Positions 1 through 13,237 of a DNA stretch of 64,000 bases are shown piece by piece; position 1 is the first letter of the stretch; the number at the start of each line of letters is the position of its first letter. This stretch comes from Anseranas semipalmata. Lineage: Eukaryota; Chordata; Aves; Anseriformes; Anseranatidae. The position numbers were made by a program, and so were the translations under genes. The notes beneath the pieces are model-generated. The model saw only the letters and a list, made by a program, of their open reading frames with translations. It did not search any database and was not told where the DNA came from. Location of the stretch: positions 124,001 to 188,000 of the forward strand of contig VXAA01003146.1 of NCBI GenBank assembly GCA_013399115.1. The letters run 5' to 3'.

Positions 1-2270
1 TAAAAGGTTAAAAGGAGAACCACTGTTAGCTTTCTGAAATAGCAGCAAAAGCAGTATGGAGAACTAGATTCTTATCCATAGTCAGGGAAAATGTTCTCAT
101 TGACATTGCAACTCTGGCTTGGGGCCTCCAAGAGACTTTGGATGAAACAAACAGCTCCATCAGATTGTAAAAAATATACATATGGGCAGTGTTGTCATGA
201 GTTAGCACAGCAAAAGCTTGCAAATTTGTTTATCATGTTTAATTTTTGTATCAACAAATGAAAGCTGTAAAAATCTATTTGTAATTGTAAAAGTACTTTA
301 TGGAATAATTAGGGAAACACCAACAGTTTGGCTTTGAATATTTGTGATATTTGATATAGGTAAACATATTCTAGGCACAGCTGTAATTTACATGCATGAA
401 AGTGATTGTGGATCTCTTACAGACTTGTCATTTTCAAACTTCTAGAAGCCAAGTAAGTTAAGATTACATCATTTCAGTTACACTGGAGGATGCTTCATAG
501 TGTCAGACAATATAGCACATGTAAACAGCTTTTGTTCCTTTTTTTTTATTTTCTAATTACTTTTTCTTTCTCCTGTATAATGTAGGACAGTGATAGAGAG
601 AGTAAATAAAGTGTGTGAGATAGAAGAAGGGGAAGGATAAACTACTGTATTTCATACAAACGGTATCAAGTATATTTCTATGGGCCATATAAGTATCATT
701 CCATGAGCCTGATCTTGGATGATGCTATTTGCCTGTAGATCCTAAAGATATACTGATAGTCGAAAACAAGGAGTTCAATTCCATCAGTGCAGAGAAATTT
801 CTGCTCTTTATATTCCACTTTTTCCTTTTTCCATAAGGAAGTTATGTGTTCAGAGGGAGAAGATCCATTAAAAGATCCATGAAAGTAAGTTGCAGGCCCT
901 AATGGCATTTCCACATGTTGCTTTCACCGGTCCTGTGCAAGATTTATTTTCCTAGACTTTTTTTTTTTTTTTTTCTGTCCAGAAAAAGAGAATCAGAATA
1001 TTACTGCAGGGACTTAGTAAAGCATATGGGAAGTATACAATTGTGTATATGTAGGTGTATATGTAGTCGCATATCAATAATCAGGGAAACATCACTAACC
1101 AGTTATATTCTGTCTTCTGCTGATGTTGGGGGTTGAGAGTGATAATCCTCCAGTCCTTGTCACTTCATAGTCCATCCCAATGTTCACATTACTTCCACAC
1201 AAAGAAAGAAAATGAAAAAAGAACTTTTTTTTTTTTTCACATAAAGGGTAGCATGGCCAAATTTCCAGCTGTGATTTAGTTTAGTGAAGTAGCTTTACAT
1301 TAGCTAAGGATCCATAATCAGTGCCAGTGACAAAACTTGCGATTAGTGCTTGTCTCCCCTCTGAGCCACCCAGGGAATTCTGCTGTATCAGTTTTCTATC
1401 TTTGGCATTTTGCTGCTACTCACTAGCACAGAAATTGTCAAATAAAATTGGGTAAACACACCATAAGTTCAAACTTCCCATTTAGACATTTTGATGTTGC
1501 TCAAACATCACTTTTAGACTAATTTTCTGTTTATTTCTCACTGACAGGCTCATTTTTCTTGAGTGCTCTAAGTGCTAAAGAAGCTTTGAACTCTGAAAGA
1601 GAAATGTTCCAACCAAACAGGGTTAATAAATAATCTACTTAACTTGATTTACAGGATCTGATTGTCTCTTTGCTCACACCAGTTTCACACTTGTATAGTT
1701 ATATTAACATAAAGTGATTTCTTTCTGTGAAATGAATGATTTTCCCTCCTCCAAATAAAAAGAAAGAAAAGGAGGAGGAAGAAATATGAGCGCTCTCTTC
1801 TGCTATTTCCCTTCTCTCTCTCTCTCTCTTTTTTTTTTCCTAAATTTGATTACAAGAACCGACTCATGACTTTCTGTGATGAACAAATTAAGAGCAGATA
1901 AGGAAGACAGCTCCTCATTCATGATGCCTGTTGATTCTATGAAGTAAGATGATAGTAGTAAATTATACAATTCAACAAAATTTGGAAAAAGCGCATTCAT
2001 TTCAAATGAAACATGCGAATACCCATAAACATATACTTTGTAGGTGGGAGTATAATGATTTTTAGTGTGTTTCTGCTGAATATGACAGTTTGGGTCATAT
2101 TTCAGTGATTATTTGCACCTTGGTTCAAAGGTCTTCATAGACCTTTCTTGTCTTGCTTGGTCTTCATAGCTTGAAGACCTCATGCTCTTTTCTGTTTCTT
2201 CCCTGTATTTTCCACAAACATGAAAATTGAAGTTAATGTGGATTGGGTACCTGGGAACTATTTCCTCTTT
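1..2270. other. AT-rich unique DNA, no gene seen
   Basis: No gene, RNA or interspersed repeat is recognised here. The open frames are short and have no coding character. Low-complexity tracts include a T-run at 958-974, a second T-run at 1225-1237, and a TC tract running into a T-run at about 1811-1838. Probably intergenic or intronic. Confidence 0.6.
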
Positions 2271-2274
2271 CCAG

Positions 2275-2355
2275 ATTAAGGGACATGGTTTAGTGATGGG
2301 ACTCTGTAAGTCTGGCTGATGGTTGGACTTGATCGTCTTTATTCCTTCCAAAAGG
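2275..2355 (+). repeat. Old CR1 LINE 3' end fragment
   Basis: The stretch has the word order of a CR1 3' UTR on the plus strand: ACATGGTTTAGTGATGG, then GGCTGATGGTTGGACTTGAT, then a diverged CTTTATTCCTTCCAA in place of the usual AAGGTCTTTTCCAA. The terminal ATTCTRTG tail is lost. It is short and diverged, so an old insertion. The family is recognised from memory of CR1 3' ends; no alignment was run. Confidence 0.55.
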
Positions 2356-4000
2356 AGAGGTATGGCTCTGCTTATAGCAGCTTTGCTCTGACTAACCAGT
2401 GACACTTTTCATTGACTTTTTAATTACAAAAGCTCTTTGGCAAGTGGAAACCTTATCTTCCCTCATTCCTTACAGGTGTTGAGGTGAGTAAGGATGTCCT
2501 GCTATTTGCATTTCTTTTACCATGTCAGAATATCCCAGATGTCTTTGTACACTTTATTATACAGATAAGCCTCAGCTCTCACTTACTAACTTCTTTTACA
2601 TCTTTTCAGATCTTGATATGAAAGTTTTCTGAATTGAATCTCTTCTGATGTGGTTAGGCAGGAACTGTGTTATATCTCAGACATTCTTTTGAATAATTGT
2701 GATCACATTAGGGTTAATGCTTGTGCCTGTCAAATGGCACAGGAAAGTGCTGCAGAAAAAAAAAAAAAAAAAAAGTAAATAAAGCTGAAGTTCAGACTGC
2801 TCTTTCTGTCAAATAATTGTGTTTACTCTTCACAGACAGGCTTATTTTTTTTCTCATAATGAAGCCAGATTTTAAGTTTCATGTTCAGTGAGGCAAGTAA
2901 TAATGGTCAAGGTGTTCTCTATATATTAAATAATTTTGCTTTCTTTTTCTCTAATATTTTTCTTCTAATAGAGAATTCTCATATAAGGATTAATATTCTA
3001 ACGAAATTAGTTCTAGTTCACTATTACTGATACCATCATAATGATAATCAAAATTACCTCTAAAAATTATTTTTGAACTCTAAACAACATTTTTCCATTC
3101 AGGATTGAGAACTGAAAAGAAAACAACAGTGGAATAAGGTGAAATGCTGAGGTTCCCATTTAGATTTATCAAGAAAAGCAAGGATTTACAAATTAGAACT
3201 GTGAGATTCCTCTCCACTCACTCCAGTTATCTAAAATTTTTGTACATGGGATTACATGGGCTCCCTTTTTTATCTAGGGGGAGAGAGGTACCTCAAAAAG
3301 GAGTCTCTTACCTATCTTAGCAATTTTCTTTTCATTATGCTGAACCACTTTCTGGACATCCTTGTCTCTCTCCCTTGACTGTATACACAACCTCTAGACA
3401 TCTAGCAAAGAATTCAGTCAACTTAACGCAAGCCACTGCAGGTAACCAATGTAAGCCCCAAAGTTATGCTCTAGGGGGGCTCAGATCTCCCAAATATCTC
3501 TTGTCATGTTAGCCAACCCCACACAGATATGTTACAGAGCCTAGACAAAGTCATGGCACGATACTCTGAAGTGCCTAAAATGGCACCAGAAAGCTGTTTT
3601 GATGGAGTTCAGTTTTGGGGTTGCCTTAGGTTTCAGAGATTTTATATGCACATGCACTGTTGGCAGCACGGACACAAATGCGTCTCCACCCTTTACAAAT
3701 TTTCCTGAAGTTTGGAGGAATATCATACAAAGACTCCCGAGCAAGGGGGTCCCAAGGGTCCCAAAGGCAAGCTTGGGTCTGGAAGCGGCACAGGAGGAGC
3801 AACAAGATGTTGCTGAACCTGACCTTCTCAGCTGTCAGCCATGGGCTCTTCTCTTTCCAGTTTGCAAGCTGGCATGCAGCCGAATGAATCATCCTTGCTT
3901 CGTGTTCCCCAGCCCCCTACTTCCAGTTCTAGATGTAGCATAGGCATTTCTTTGTGCTGACAGAAATGAGGTGTTAATCATTTGTTTTGGAGAAGGTCTT
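2356..4000. other. Unique DNA with an A-run, no gene recognised
   Basis: Holds a 19-base A-run at 2756-2774. From 3600 to 3950 the composition is less AT-rich and frames stay open on both strands, up to 114 codons at 3599-3943 on plus. The predicted peptides look like chance translations, with no recognisable domain and no consistent splice signals, so no gene is called. Confidence 0.5.
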
Positions 4001-4550
4001 TTGGCAATACTTAATGCTCTGGATGCAGCATATTGTACCTATAGTGTCTCCAGGCTGACAAAACTTGGCATGGCCTGGTGTGCATTTAGTTGAGGTCTCT
4101 CAGCTTGAGGTTTCCACCATGGCACTCCATTGTGTAGTGTAGACATAGCCTTAGGCAGATTCCCACAGGCATTCCGGGTGGTGGTGAGGGGACTTTTCTG
4201 CAAACCAGTGCAGTACAACATGTCTTTAATTTCACTTATACACGGTGGGCCACCCCTTCCCTCCAGTCCTAAACTCACACAGTATGCATGGCGCCATCCT
4301 GCCCCAGACCTGTACAGGTGCATGAGGAAAAGGAAGAGGCTGCCTGTGTTCTTTTCCCTACTTGGCACACTTTGCCTTGCAAGCCAGGATTTTGCCTTGA
4401 GCATTCGTTCTAAGCGAGAATATCATACAAATAAAAGCAAAGTCTTTTGTTCCATCATGTCATTAAATAATAATCCCAAAGTAGAAATTATGTACAGCGT
4501 CTGCAAGATTTATTCTTTATATTAAACCTTGTCTGTTTTTAATGTTCACT
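4001..4550. other. GC-richer patch, unidentified
   Basis: Composition rises clearly above the neighbourhood from about 4040 to 4420. Frames are open on both strands (4039-4404 minus, 4130-4525 plus) without domain-like content. The word GTGTAGTGTAGACATAGCCT at 4133-4152 resembles the terminal repeats of old amniote MITE-type DNA transposons, but no partner terminus was found. It could be an old transposon, a conserved non-coding element, or neither. Confidence 0.3.
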
Positions 4551-7500
4551 TGTAAACCCTCTGGCTTTCATTGCAATAAAACTAATCTTCAAAGTTCTGA
4601 AGCAATATGAAGTTTCCCAATGCTCCTTAAAAAACCTCACCCAGTTTCGAAGGTGTCCAATTTCAGAAGCTGATTACTTGCCTGAATAAAATATCTTTAC
4701 TCACCTGTTCGAGTCATCAACTTATGTCATCCTAAAAGCTGCGTTTTATGCACTGAGAGAAACTACAACTGACCACAAGTACTAGGGAAGTATTTGTCTA
4801 CTGAATGAGTGAACTGAAAAGATTCAAATTAGTTGCCTTGAATAATGTACAGAAATAGCACAGTACCTATGTACTTTGTTTATATTTGTCTTTTTACACT
4901 AATGTTCTTATTTGCATTACAATTGTGCCCAATCTAGACCAAGACAGGTGTTGTGTAGACAAATGCAAAGACACATTTCCTTTCCCAAAAGAACTGTTTA
5001 TTTTCAGACAAGAAATAAGAGGCGGGTGTAACCAATACGGAAGGGGGGGAGAGGATAAAGGTAAAAGTGATAAGATAATGCAGCTGCATGGGTAACGAGT
5101 GCCTAATGGTTTTGATTAAATTAATTTGTTTTTAATTAGTTATATAACTCTTGCTCGTCTTTCCCACATTGTGTTTGCAGACTTGGCAGTTAGGAAACCC
5201 ATCTCCCTGTTTGCAGATTTCATCTGGAAATAGTTTAGAAACAATAAACAACTATATGATGCCATTTTAATGTGGAATATTTTTTTTTCTCAGAAGTCTA
5301 TTACTGTCCAACACTGTTTTTCTCATTTCTAGATCTCAAATCTGGTACCATGGCACTCATAAAAGTACAGGCATTCACAACACTTTATTTTGCTGGGATC
5401 CCAGACTCTATGAGAGATAACTGAATTGTATAAAGAAATAGTCTATTTCTATATGTGTCAAATGTAAGCACAGAATTGATCCAAATACATCTTGACTGGC
5501 TTCTCCACTCAAATTCTACCCCATATAGGGGGAAATGGAGTCTTTGCCGTAAGGAATACAAAAACAGAAGAAAAAAAAACATCATGAGATTGATGGGATG
5601 ACATCTCCAGCAAACTGAGTATAAAACCCTACACCAATAAAGTTTCTAACTAATGTCTGCTCAAAGCCCTTATTTAGTAAGATACTGTAAGCACCCATAT
5701 GGTTGTTCTGCAACTTAAATCCCGTTTCTATGCTTGTATTCCTAATTAGTCATGTATAGTGCTTTGCTGAATTGAGGCCAATAAGAAGACATTGCTGAGT
5801 AACCCCAATATGTTTAATCAGTATCAGCGATCTGAACTACATGTCTTTATTTGGTTTAAACTATTGTCCTAAAAAAGCACAATGCACTATTTCTGATGAG
5901 TCTCCTACTTACTCCTTTTAGATTTTTATTCCTTTGGGCACTTTGGATACTTATGAGGGGGACAATATATGTTGCATACTATTTTAAACTTTTTTTTTTT
6001 CATTTTCTTTTTGTACACTACTGACTAATCCCTTTTACAGAAACCCTTTTTTTTTCTTCTTTCTTTCTTTTCTTTTTTTTTTTTTAAAGATGAAAAAAGA
6101 CATTCAGATTTGATTTGGGAGGAAGCCAGTGTCAACGTGACCAATGATGGGAACCCTGATGTTATATTGGGTGTGTCTCTCAAATTCTGGAACAAGTAGA
6201 AGCCTGCTAAATGGAGCTGAGAGAGTCTGACAAAAGAGCTCACCTGGCAAGAAAACTCGCTGCAGGGAATAAGGAAAAAAAACAATAACAAAACTTGTCA
6301 GCTGTTCAAATTCTCTTCCTTCTGCACAGGTCTCAAATCAAAGAAGTATCAAAAGTAGCTGTTGCAAGTGAACACTCTGGGCATCCCTGATATTAAAAAG
6401 TATGAGGAGGTCTTTCTTCCTCAGTTACATCCCAAGCTATTTTTTGCTCTCTTTAAAATGATTCATGGGTGTGTTTTCCTTCATAATTAAATACTTTGTT
6501 ACTTCTGCTATTTCATTACAAGCAAGAAGAAAGCCTAACAAAGATGTGACCTTTCTTCTAGACCTTTACTTTTCTTTGAATTGTGTTCACAAAAACTGTT
6601 CATTTATCTACAGTATGGCCTAGTCATAACTTAGTTGTAGCATATACCGTCTACTGTATACTTATACTACTTTGAAAATGTAAAGCCAGAAAAGTCCTGT
6701 GAGGTTCCCACCTCCTATGCTTTTAGTATTGTGCAAGCTCTTCCCTCCTCCTGTTCTGTTTGCCAGGGTTCCTCTCACCTGTCTCAGCAGGTGAGAATAG
6801 TTTCCACTATGCAAACTCAGTACTCTGTTTCCCTACTGAAACTGAAACACAGTATGTCTATTATATCCAAGCCAAAGTCTGACTGTGCTTTCTTGAATAT
6901 AACTGGAATAAAATTACAATAGCTGCTAAAAGGTGTTGCCACAGGTTTCTGATCAGAATGAATGTGCAGAATTTTAGCACATTATGAAAACATACACTGA
7001 ACATTCATGGTTATATACTCAAATTTGTATCCCATGCACCTATTTATGCCGTAGTGTCTTCAGTTCTATTTTTATCTCACTTGGCCATTACATCTAAAGT
7101 AGCGATGTTTATTGTACCTTTGTTCTGATGTGTGCATATACCCATTGCCAATTAGTACTATGTTAGTTGCTTCATGATCTGGCCAGAAAATTTGGAATGT
7201 AATTAAAATACTTTTTGTATTTGGTACCAAATAACCATTATGGCTTCATCTAAATAGAATCAAAAAACTAGCACACAGATGTGGAATAACATGTTCTAAA
7301 ACTGCAGTACAAACATATTATGTTTACCCTGTGTTTGCATGGATCCCACCTATCTGTTAAACTGACGAATTTTAGCACCTGTTTCAGACAAGGTGCTTTG
7401 TCAAACCATCACTTTAAAATCATGTCAGGTAGCAAGTCTTAGCAGCTGTTAATACAACACCTCAACTCACAAGACTTTCCAGTCATTACTGAGCTAAACT

Positions 7501-7630
7501 ACGTTCAACATGGTCACCTGAAGAGGAAGAAGTCATGTTGCTTGTAGCCCTCAAGTCAACCTAACCATCATATTCATAGTCACTGAATATTATCTCTGCA
7601 ACAAAATAAATAATAATTAAAAAAATCCTC

Positions 7631-7671
7631 TTTTTTTTTTCTCTCTCTCTCTCTTTTTTTTTTTTTTTTTC
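7631..7671. repeat. Poly(T)/(CT)n/poly(T) tract
   Basis: A run of T, then about six CT units, then a second long T-run. A pure polypyrimidine simple repeat on plus. Confidence 0.9.
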
Positions 7672-8134
7672 TTTGAGGGTAAGAAGAGGACTTTAATAGC
7701 TCAAGAGAAGGATGCAGTGTTCAAAATGATAGTCCTCTATAAACAGAGACCACTTGAGAACTATGAACTAGGACAGCTGAATTAAACCAGGAGGGGAAGA
7801 GTTGGTGAGAAATACGCCAAGGAAAAACAAATCATAGAAAAATTGCATTTTGATGTCATGCAGAAGGAGGACAGAGAATGTAACACTAGACATTAATTTA
7901 AAACTTGGACTGTATCAAGAATCACCAAAAATTTTGCTTGAAAGGTAAAAAAAAGATGATTTGCGGCTTTTAATCCTGTCCTCCTTAATCCATTTAGAAC
8001 AAAACCAAGGGAACTCATTTTATATTATCCTGTGGCTCCACTGGATTTCTTGAACAGTTTTAAATCCAAGTTATCCTGGCAAATTAATATTTCTGAATAA
8101 TGTTAAGCTCCCGCTACAAACAACTCCCCACCCC

Positions 8135-8160
8135 AAAACAAACAAACAAACAAACAAAAC
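8135..8160. repeat. (CAAA)n microsatellite
   Basis: About six tandem CAAA units, slightly imperfect at the edges. Confidence 0.9.
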
Positions 8161-8411
8161 ACCAACAAACCTGTCTCTTGAAGAGAATAACCGAACTTTT
8201 AATTCTTAGCAATATCCTTGAAGTATTTGCTATGACCATTCATTCAGAATGAATACAATTAATGATAAACAAAGGACTATAAAAGCTACAAGGCATACCA
8301 ATAATATGCTTTGAATCTGCCTGTTTCTGTCCATCTATTTCTCATTTGCTGTATTCGCTGTCATTCTTACATAACCCACTGTATTTTCTGTCTGAACCAG
8401 ACTGTCAAATG

Positions 8412-9012
8412 ACAGAGTCATTCAGGTTGGAGGGCCTTAGAGGGCTCTCGCTCCAGACAGGGTCCATAATGAATGCAGATAAGGCTGCTCAGGACTTTAC
8501 CAGCTGAGTATTAGAAACCACTGAACATGGAGATGACCTCTCTGCACAACCTATTTCAGTGCATGGTTATCCTCACAGTGGAAACTGTTTCCTTGTAGCC
8601 AAATGGAAGCAATCATGGTTTTGTCTGTGCTCGTTGTCTCTCATCCATGCCCCACTGTGCAGGGTCTGGCCTTGTCCCATCAGTGACACCCCATAGGCAC
8701 TGAGGGCTGTTGTTCAGTCCCACTGAAGCCTCCTCTGCCCTTGGCTGGACAAAGCCATCTCCCTGAGCCTCTCCTCAGAGGCCAAGTCCAGGCCTAGCCA
8801 TCATGGTGACCTTACCCTGAACTCACTCCAGTTTATCAGCATCCTTGTTGTCTCGGGGGCTTAAACTGGATGCAGGAATCCAGATGTTGTCTAACAAGTG
8901 CCAAGTAAAGTGGAATAATCACTTTCCTTCATTTATTGGTTGCACTCCTGTTGATACAGCGCAGTATGCTGTTAGCCTCCATTGCTGCCAGGGCACACTG
9001 GTAGACCTGACC
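8412..9012 (-). repeat. Long, old CR1 LINE fragment
   Basis: Read on plus, the order follows a minus-strand CR1: near the 3' end, a degraded AGAGTCATTCAGGTTGGAGG; then the segment for the C-terminal end of the reverse-transcriptase ORF; then words such as GAGCCTCTCCTCAGAGGCCA and CTGAACTCACTCCAGTTTATC; and finally TTAGCCTCCATTGCTGCCAG and GGGCACACTGGTAGACCTGA. The coding part is broken by stops and indels and there is no intact frame. It is about 600 bases and truncated at its own 5' end, as most CR1 copies are. Divergence is clearly higher than in the copy at 53.7 kb, so it is older. Confidence 0.8.
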
Positions 9013-10463
9013 TCTGGAACAGGTTTAAGTGATAGCAATTCAGTGATTTGGCAATTAATGCTTTAATTGTTGTTCTCCTCTCAGTTCACAGAATTTCCCA
9101 GGTCAGAATAAATAAAACTGAGTACAGAATGTGCAAAGCCTTAGCAGGAAGATGTAAACATTATAATTCACCTGAAAATTCACGGGCCCTTTGGTGTGGA
9201 CAGCACAGATACTTACAGCATATATTTTAATTTGTCATTTCACATTATGACAGATTTAAAACCAGAGCTAGCTCTGGGCTTCTCAGTAATACTAACAAGA
9301 CTGAATTTTTAATCCCACAGAATGGAATGAAAAGATCTTTCTTGCCACAGGAAGAGGGGAGAGAATAGAAAGAGCTGGAACCAGGACAAAGATCTAGAAA
9401 AGATCCCCGGGGAGTTATATGCACTGCTGCTGCTGCTGCTGTGAGTGAAACTGTTATGGTGACAGTAGCAATGCTTACTACCAAGTGCTACTGTCCCACT
9501 CCCAGCACTCCCAGCCCTTGGAAGTGAACCTGCCCTTATTCCAGGCAGCGGCAACAGCAAGGCTTTCCAACATTTTCCAGAGCTCAATGTCAAGCCCTGT
9601 TTAATACATTGTCCTCATTGTTGAAGATACTAATAATGAAGAAAAGAGTTGAGTGTTCAGAGTATTTAGCATTTAACCTGTGTGATGACTGCCAGGTCTT
9701 CTACTTAGCGGATTTCAGTTCTTCTTTATAAAACTAACAGTAAGTCTCCAGCTCTTAAAATTATAATCAAGACAGCTTGAAATTTTCATCTGTGGTGCCT
9801 GATTTGGGACCTCTGTTTCATAGCCACAGCATGACATTATTTGTTTGATGGCTAGAGATACCTTCTCCCCTTTTTTCATTCTGAATCTCTAAACTGCTAT
9901 GGAAAAGGAACCACAACACCCATGTGAAGGCAGAGCTCTCGCATTGCTTGGACTATGGAGCTTTTCAGTTTAGTCTCTCAGTGTGGGCCTGAAAGACAAC
10001 TTCTGGCAACTTCTGCAAGTCCCTTGGTCATTTAGTCTTTCAGATTTCTTGCAGCTCTACACTTAAGGCTCTTCTATCCATCGCTTCAATGAGTATTACT
10101 CATCCTTCCCTATCGCGGACACCTTCTTTTAATGCTTTCCATCAGATTAGCATTTCAGTGGATTAGAGCTCTGTATATTTGGGCAACCTTTTGTCTAACA
10201 TTTAAACTATGTTTTATTATGCATCACTGATTACACTGGTGACATGAAATAACTGGCCTGTGAAATAATGTGCCTGTCAAGGGCTTTCAGATGTGCAAAC
10301 ATGTATGATTTTGGTTAGTAATGTAACAGGCCATAAAAAACTGCAACCACTCAACTTGGATTATGAAGTAGGACATGAGGCTTTCCTACACAGCTCCGTG
10401 AAAATATTAAAAGCCACACAAAACTATTTCAATAAAACACTGCAACACATGCATAAAGTCCTT

Positions 10464-10464
<1 letters not shown>

Positions 10465-10510
<46 letters not shown>

Positions 10511-10511
10511 N
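10465..10511. repeat. 46-base poly(T) ending in an N
   Basis: Forty-six consecutive T bases at 10465-10510 are followed by a single N at 10511, then TCC and more T. The N probably marks an unresolved homopolymer length or a closed gap. It could be the reverse complement of a retroposon A-tail, but no element body is recognised beside it. Confidence 0.9.
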
Positions 10512-10884
10512 TCCTTTTTCTTATTTTCTGAATAGGAATGGATTGTAGTTATTAAAGAAATACTCAGCAAGTATTTATTTTTTAAATGCCCTATTAGTGA
10601 CTACAGGTAAACTCTACATCAGCAACTACCTTCTTTGTATTATCTCCCTTTATCTATATTTTTGTTGTTGTTGTTGAAATCAAGCTGGCTCATTATATTA
10701 CACTACAGATTTGTGTGTATGTGTGTGTATATGCATGTGTGTGTACGTGAGACAAGGAAGGAAGAAGGAAGCAAATTCTACTCGTGGTGAAATGTACAAA
10801 AATCAATGTTTATGAAAAATTGCCACATGAGAGAAAACTGTTGAAAGATGACAGTATATTACAGTTATTTTTTAAAATGTTTTT

Positions 10885-10924
10885 CTTGCTTGCTTGCTTG
10901 CTTGCTTTCTTGCTTTCTTGCTTT
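10885..10924. repeat. (CTTG)n tetranucleotide repeat
   Basis: Five CTTG-type units followed by imperfect CTTTCTTG units. Confidence 0.85.
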
Positions 10925-11011
10925 GTAGCATACAGCCTTCTGGAGATGAGGAAGACTGTGACTGCTTCCTTTCCAGCCTGAGTTCCCTGTTTGCAAAAAC
11001 CCTAGAAGTAC

Positions 11012-11013
<2 letters not shown>

Positions 11014-11050
<37 letters not shown>
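11014..11050. repeat. (TC)n microsatellite
   Basis: About 18 uninterrupted TC dinucleotide units. Confidence 0.95.
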
Positions 11051-11052
<2 letters not shown>

Positions 11053-12243
11053 CAAGTCTCAGTAGGACACTGAAAATTCAAACTTTTTTTCCTGTAAGAA
11101 TTTGCAACTATATGAAAAAATACCAAACACCAAATCCTGCTACTGGGAACACAGGATTTAGTTTTCCATGGTGAGTTGTGCAAGCTGCAGTTAAAGGCTT
11201 AATGACCCCTTTCTGCTCAATTGCCTATGTGGCCTGCCCTTCCGTGATAACCTTTTATTGAATTGCTGTAAAGCATGATAGATACCCCTCACTGTGCTAA
11301 ATAATGGGAAATATCTCTCTAAGAAATCTGGAACATAGAATAGAATGAAAGCAGGAGGTATACAAACACTGCAATGGCTAATTAAATACACTGTCTACTG
11401 CAGGCAGGTCTTATAGACATCATGGCATCTTCTCTTCAGCAATGACTTAAGATGCCAAAGACTGGCAGCCCTGGAAAGTAAGCAGTCTGAATTGCTCATT
11501 GTTCTTTCTTTTTTCTTTTCATTTTTATGTTCTTTTCATTATAGTTACTCCTATATCAGATTGCCTGAATAAAGTTCATAGTTCCTCTTCTTTGTAGCAA
11601 TACATCTACAGAGTGTTAGAGCCAAGAGAATCATGTGGAAAGTAACCAAGATTACTTTCTGTAAGACAGATCCAGGCTTCAAATCACTGTAAGGATAGGG
11701 ATCTTCCTAGGGATCCTGAGACATTAGAGTCACTACAGTTAGAAACTGCTGCAGTCCACAGGACCAAAGAATGCGGCCCAGGAAAAACTTTAGGACTTTC
11801 TCTGAGAGAAAGTGATTTTTTTCTATTTTTGTATGGAGAAAATTTACTTCAGCACAAAGTGGAACTTTACAATTTTTGCAATACAATTTTGATTTGTCAA
11901 AGTAAAGAAAATGTGCCATCAACAACATAAATGCACTCCTTTAAAATAACTGTAGCTTGGAAGAATGGAAATGCTTTTGAAAAAGTTCTAAATGTAATAT
12001 TTACAATAAAATAGTATAGAAAATATTTTAACTATTCTGAGATATTCTCATATCAGTAACTATAAAACACTTGTTTATATATTTAACTTTAACTGCAGAT
12101 TACAGAGGGGGGAGACTGCTGTTATCTTGGTCTTTTAAATGAAATCCACCTATTGCCTTTTAAACATTTTTCTTCTTCAAGCTGAAATATAGTTGGACAT
12201 CTGCTACTGTAAGTTAATCAAATCATTATTGGTTTTCTTCCAG

Positions 12244-12392
12244 CGTGAGTTTAATAGTTCTATAACCAGGCTAGGTGCACAATGCAAACCTCCCCATGGC
12301 TACAGACATTTATTTAAATTGCTTCTGAAGGTGACAGTGATATATGATAATATGAAGTTTGTGTTGATCAACAGCAAACTCCCCACAAAACA
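12244..12392 (+). other. Exon-like segment, unidentified
   Basis: A 149-base open segment lies between a good acceptor (TTGGTTTTCTTCCAG, ending at 12243) and a near-consensus donor (GTAAGTAC, starting at 12393). Only one frame is open through it (phase 0, 49 codons plus two bases); it starts Arg-Glu-Phe-Asn and ends Leu-Pro-Thr-Lys. The other two frames hit stops at once. The peptide resembles no family I know. Joining it to the next exon-like segment at 13238 gives a stop after twelve more codons, so the two do not make a longer coding frame. It may be part of a non-coding transcript, a real exon of an unknown gene, or chance: splice-like pairs at this spacing occur by chance in a window this long. 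Confidence 0.2.
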
Positions 12393-13237
12393 GTAAGTAC
12401 AAGCAGTGCAATAATATGAACAAATCATTCAGCTAAACAAGCTGACAGGTGGAAGATCTGGTTTTAAATATTGAGCATGCAATCAGCTGAAGTGCTGAAC
12501 TGTAGGCACTCTTGATTAGGATGTGATTCTAAGTGAAAATAGAAGGGGGCTGCCTAAAGTGGAACATTTTCTCTGATAGGGAAAACCAGTATTTATTTAT
12601 TTTAATTGCAGTGGCTTTTGGGTGAGAACCTCTTTGACAGGATTTGCTTTAAAATGAAGTATTATTTTGTTTGCAAAATGAGTCAAGATAGAAAATGATT
12701 ATAACTGGCAATTGAATATTAAGAATATGAAACAATGTTTAATAATATACTTGAAATAGAGATTGTGTAATTCACAATGCTCAGGACTTCTACACTCATG
12801 TCTCCTAGTATTAAAGTTACACAGCAGTTTAAGTGCCTGGCTGGTGCCATAAATAATAGCACTGAAGTTGGTGTAACTAATGATCAGGTAGGTACTCGCA
12901 GGTGTGTATTGGGACAGCACACTCTGTCCCAATGTAATTTTTTTTTTTTTTTCCTTAAAGAGCTACTACATCAAATGGTCATTTAAATGTTTCTATTATT
13001 CTCCATAACATGTGTGTTCTGCAGTTTTCTTTGTAGTGCAATAGTTTGACTTCTCATAAATGACAATCGATACATCAGTCAGTAACAATTTGAACTTTTT
13101 TATGGTTGTTCTATAAAATTTTTCCTGCACTTTTTTTTCCTCTTTTTTTTTTTTTAATTTATTTATTTTTATTATTATTTTCAGAGATATGTATTTCTCC
13201 TTGGGATTTAACGTCTTCTGCCTGCTTTCTGCTGCAG
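12393..13237. other. Unique DNA between two exon-like segments
   Basis: Nothing recognised apart from T-runs near 12938-12952 and 13130-13155. It would be an intron if the flanking segments are spliced together. Confidence 0.4.

Larger units (their letters stand above)
4551..8410. other. AT-rich unique DNA with low-complexity tracts
   Basis: No gene recognised. Low-complexity content: a T/C-rich tract at about 6045-6085, a T-CT-T tract at 7631-7671, and a CAAA repeat at 8135-8160. The rest is ordinary AT-rich sequence with frequent stops in all frames. Confidence 0.55.
9013..12243. other. Unique DNA rich in microsatellites
   Basis: No gene recognised. Holds a short CTG run at 9424-9441, a very long T-run with an N at 10465-10511, a short TTG repeat near 10662-10676, a GT-rich tract at 10712-10745, a CTTG repeat near 10885-10924 and a TC repeat at 11014-11050. 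Confidence 0.55.

Noticed and set aside
4039..4525. Frames of 121 and 131 codons on opposite strands
   Set aside because: Both open because the patch is GC-richer; neither peptide has a recognisable domain, and no splice signals support an exon.
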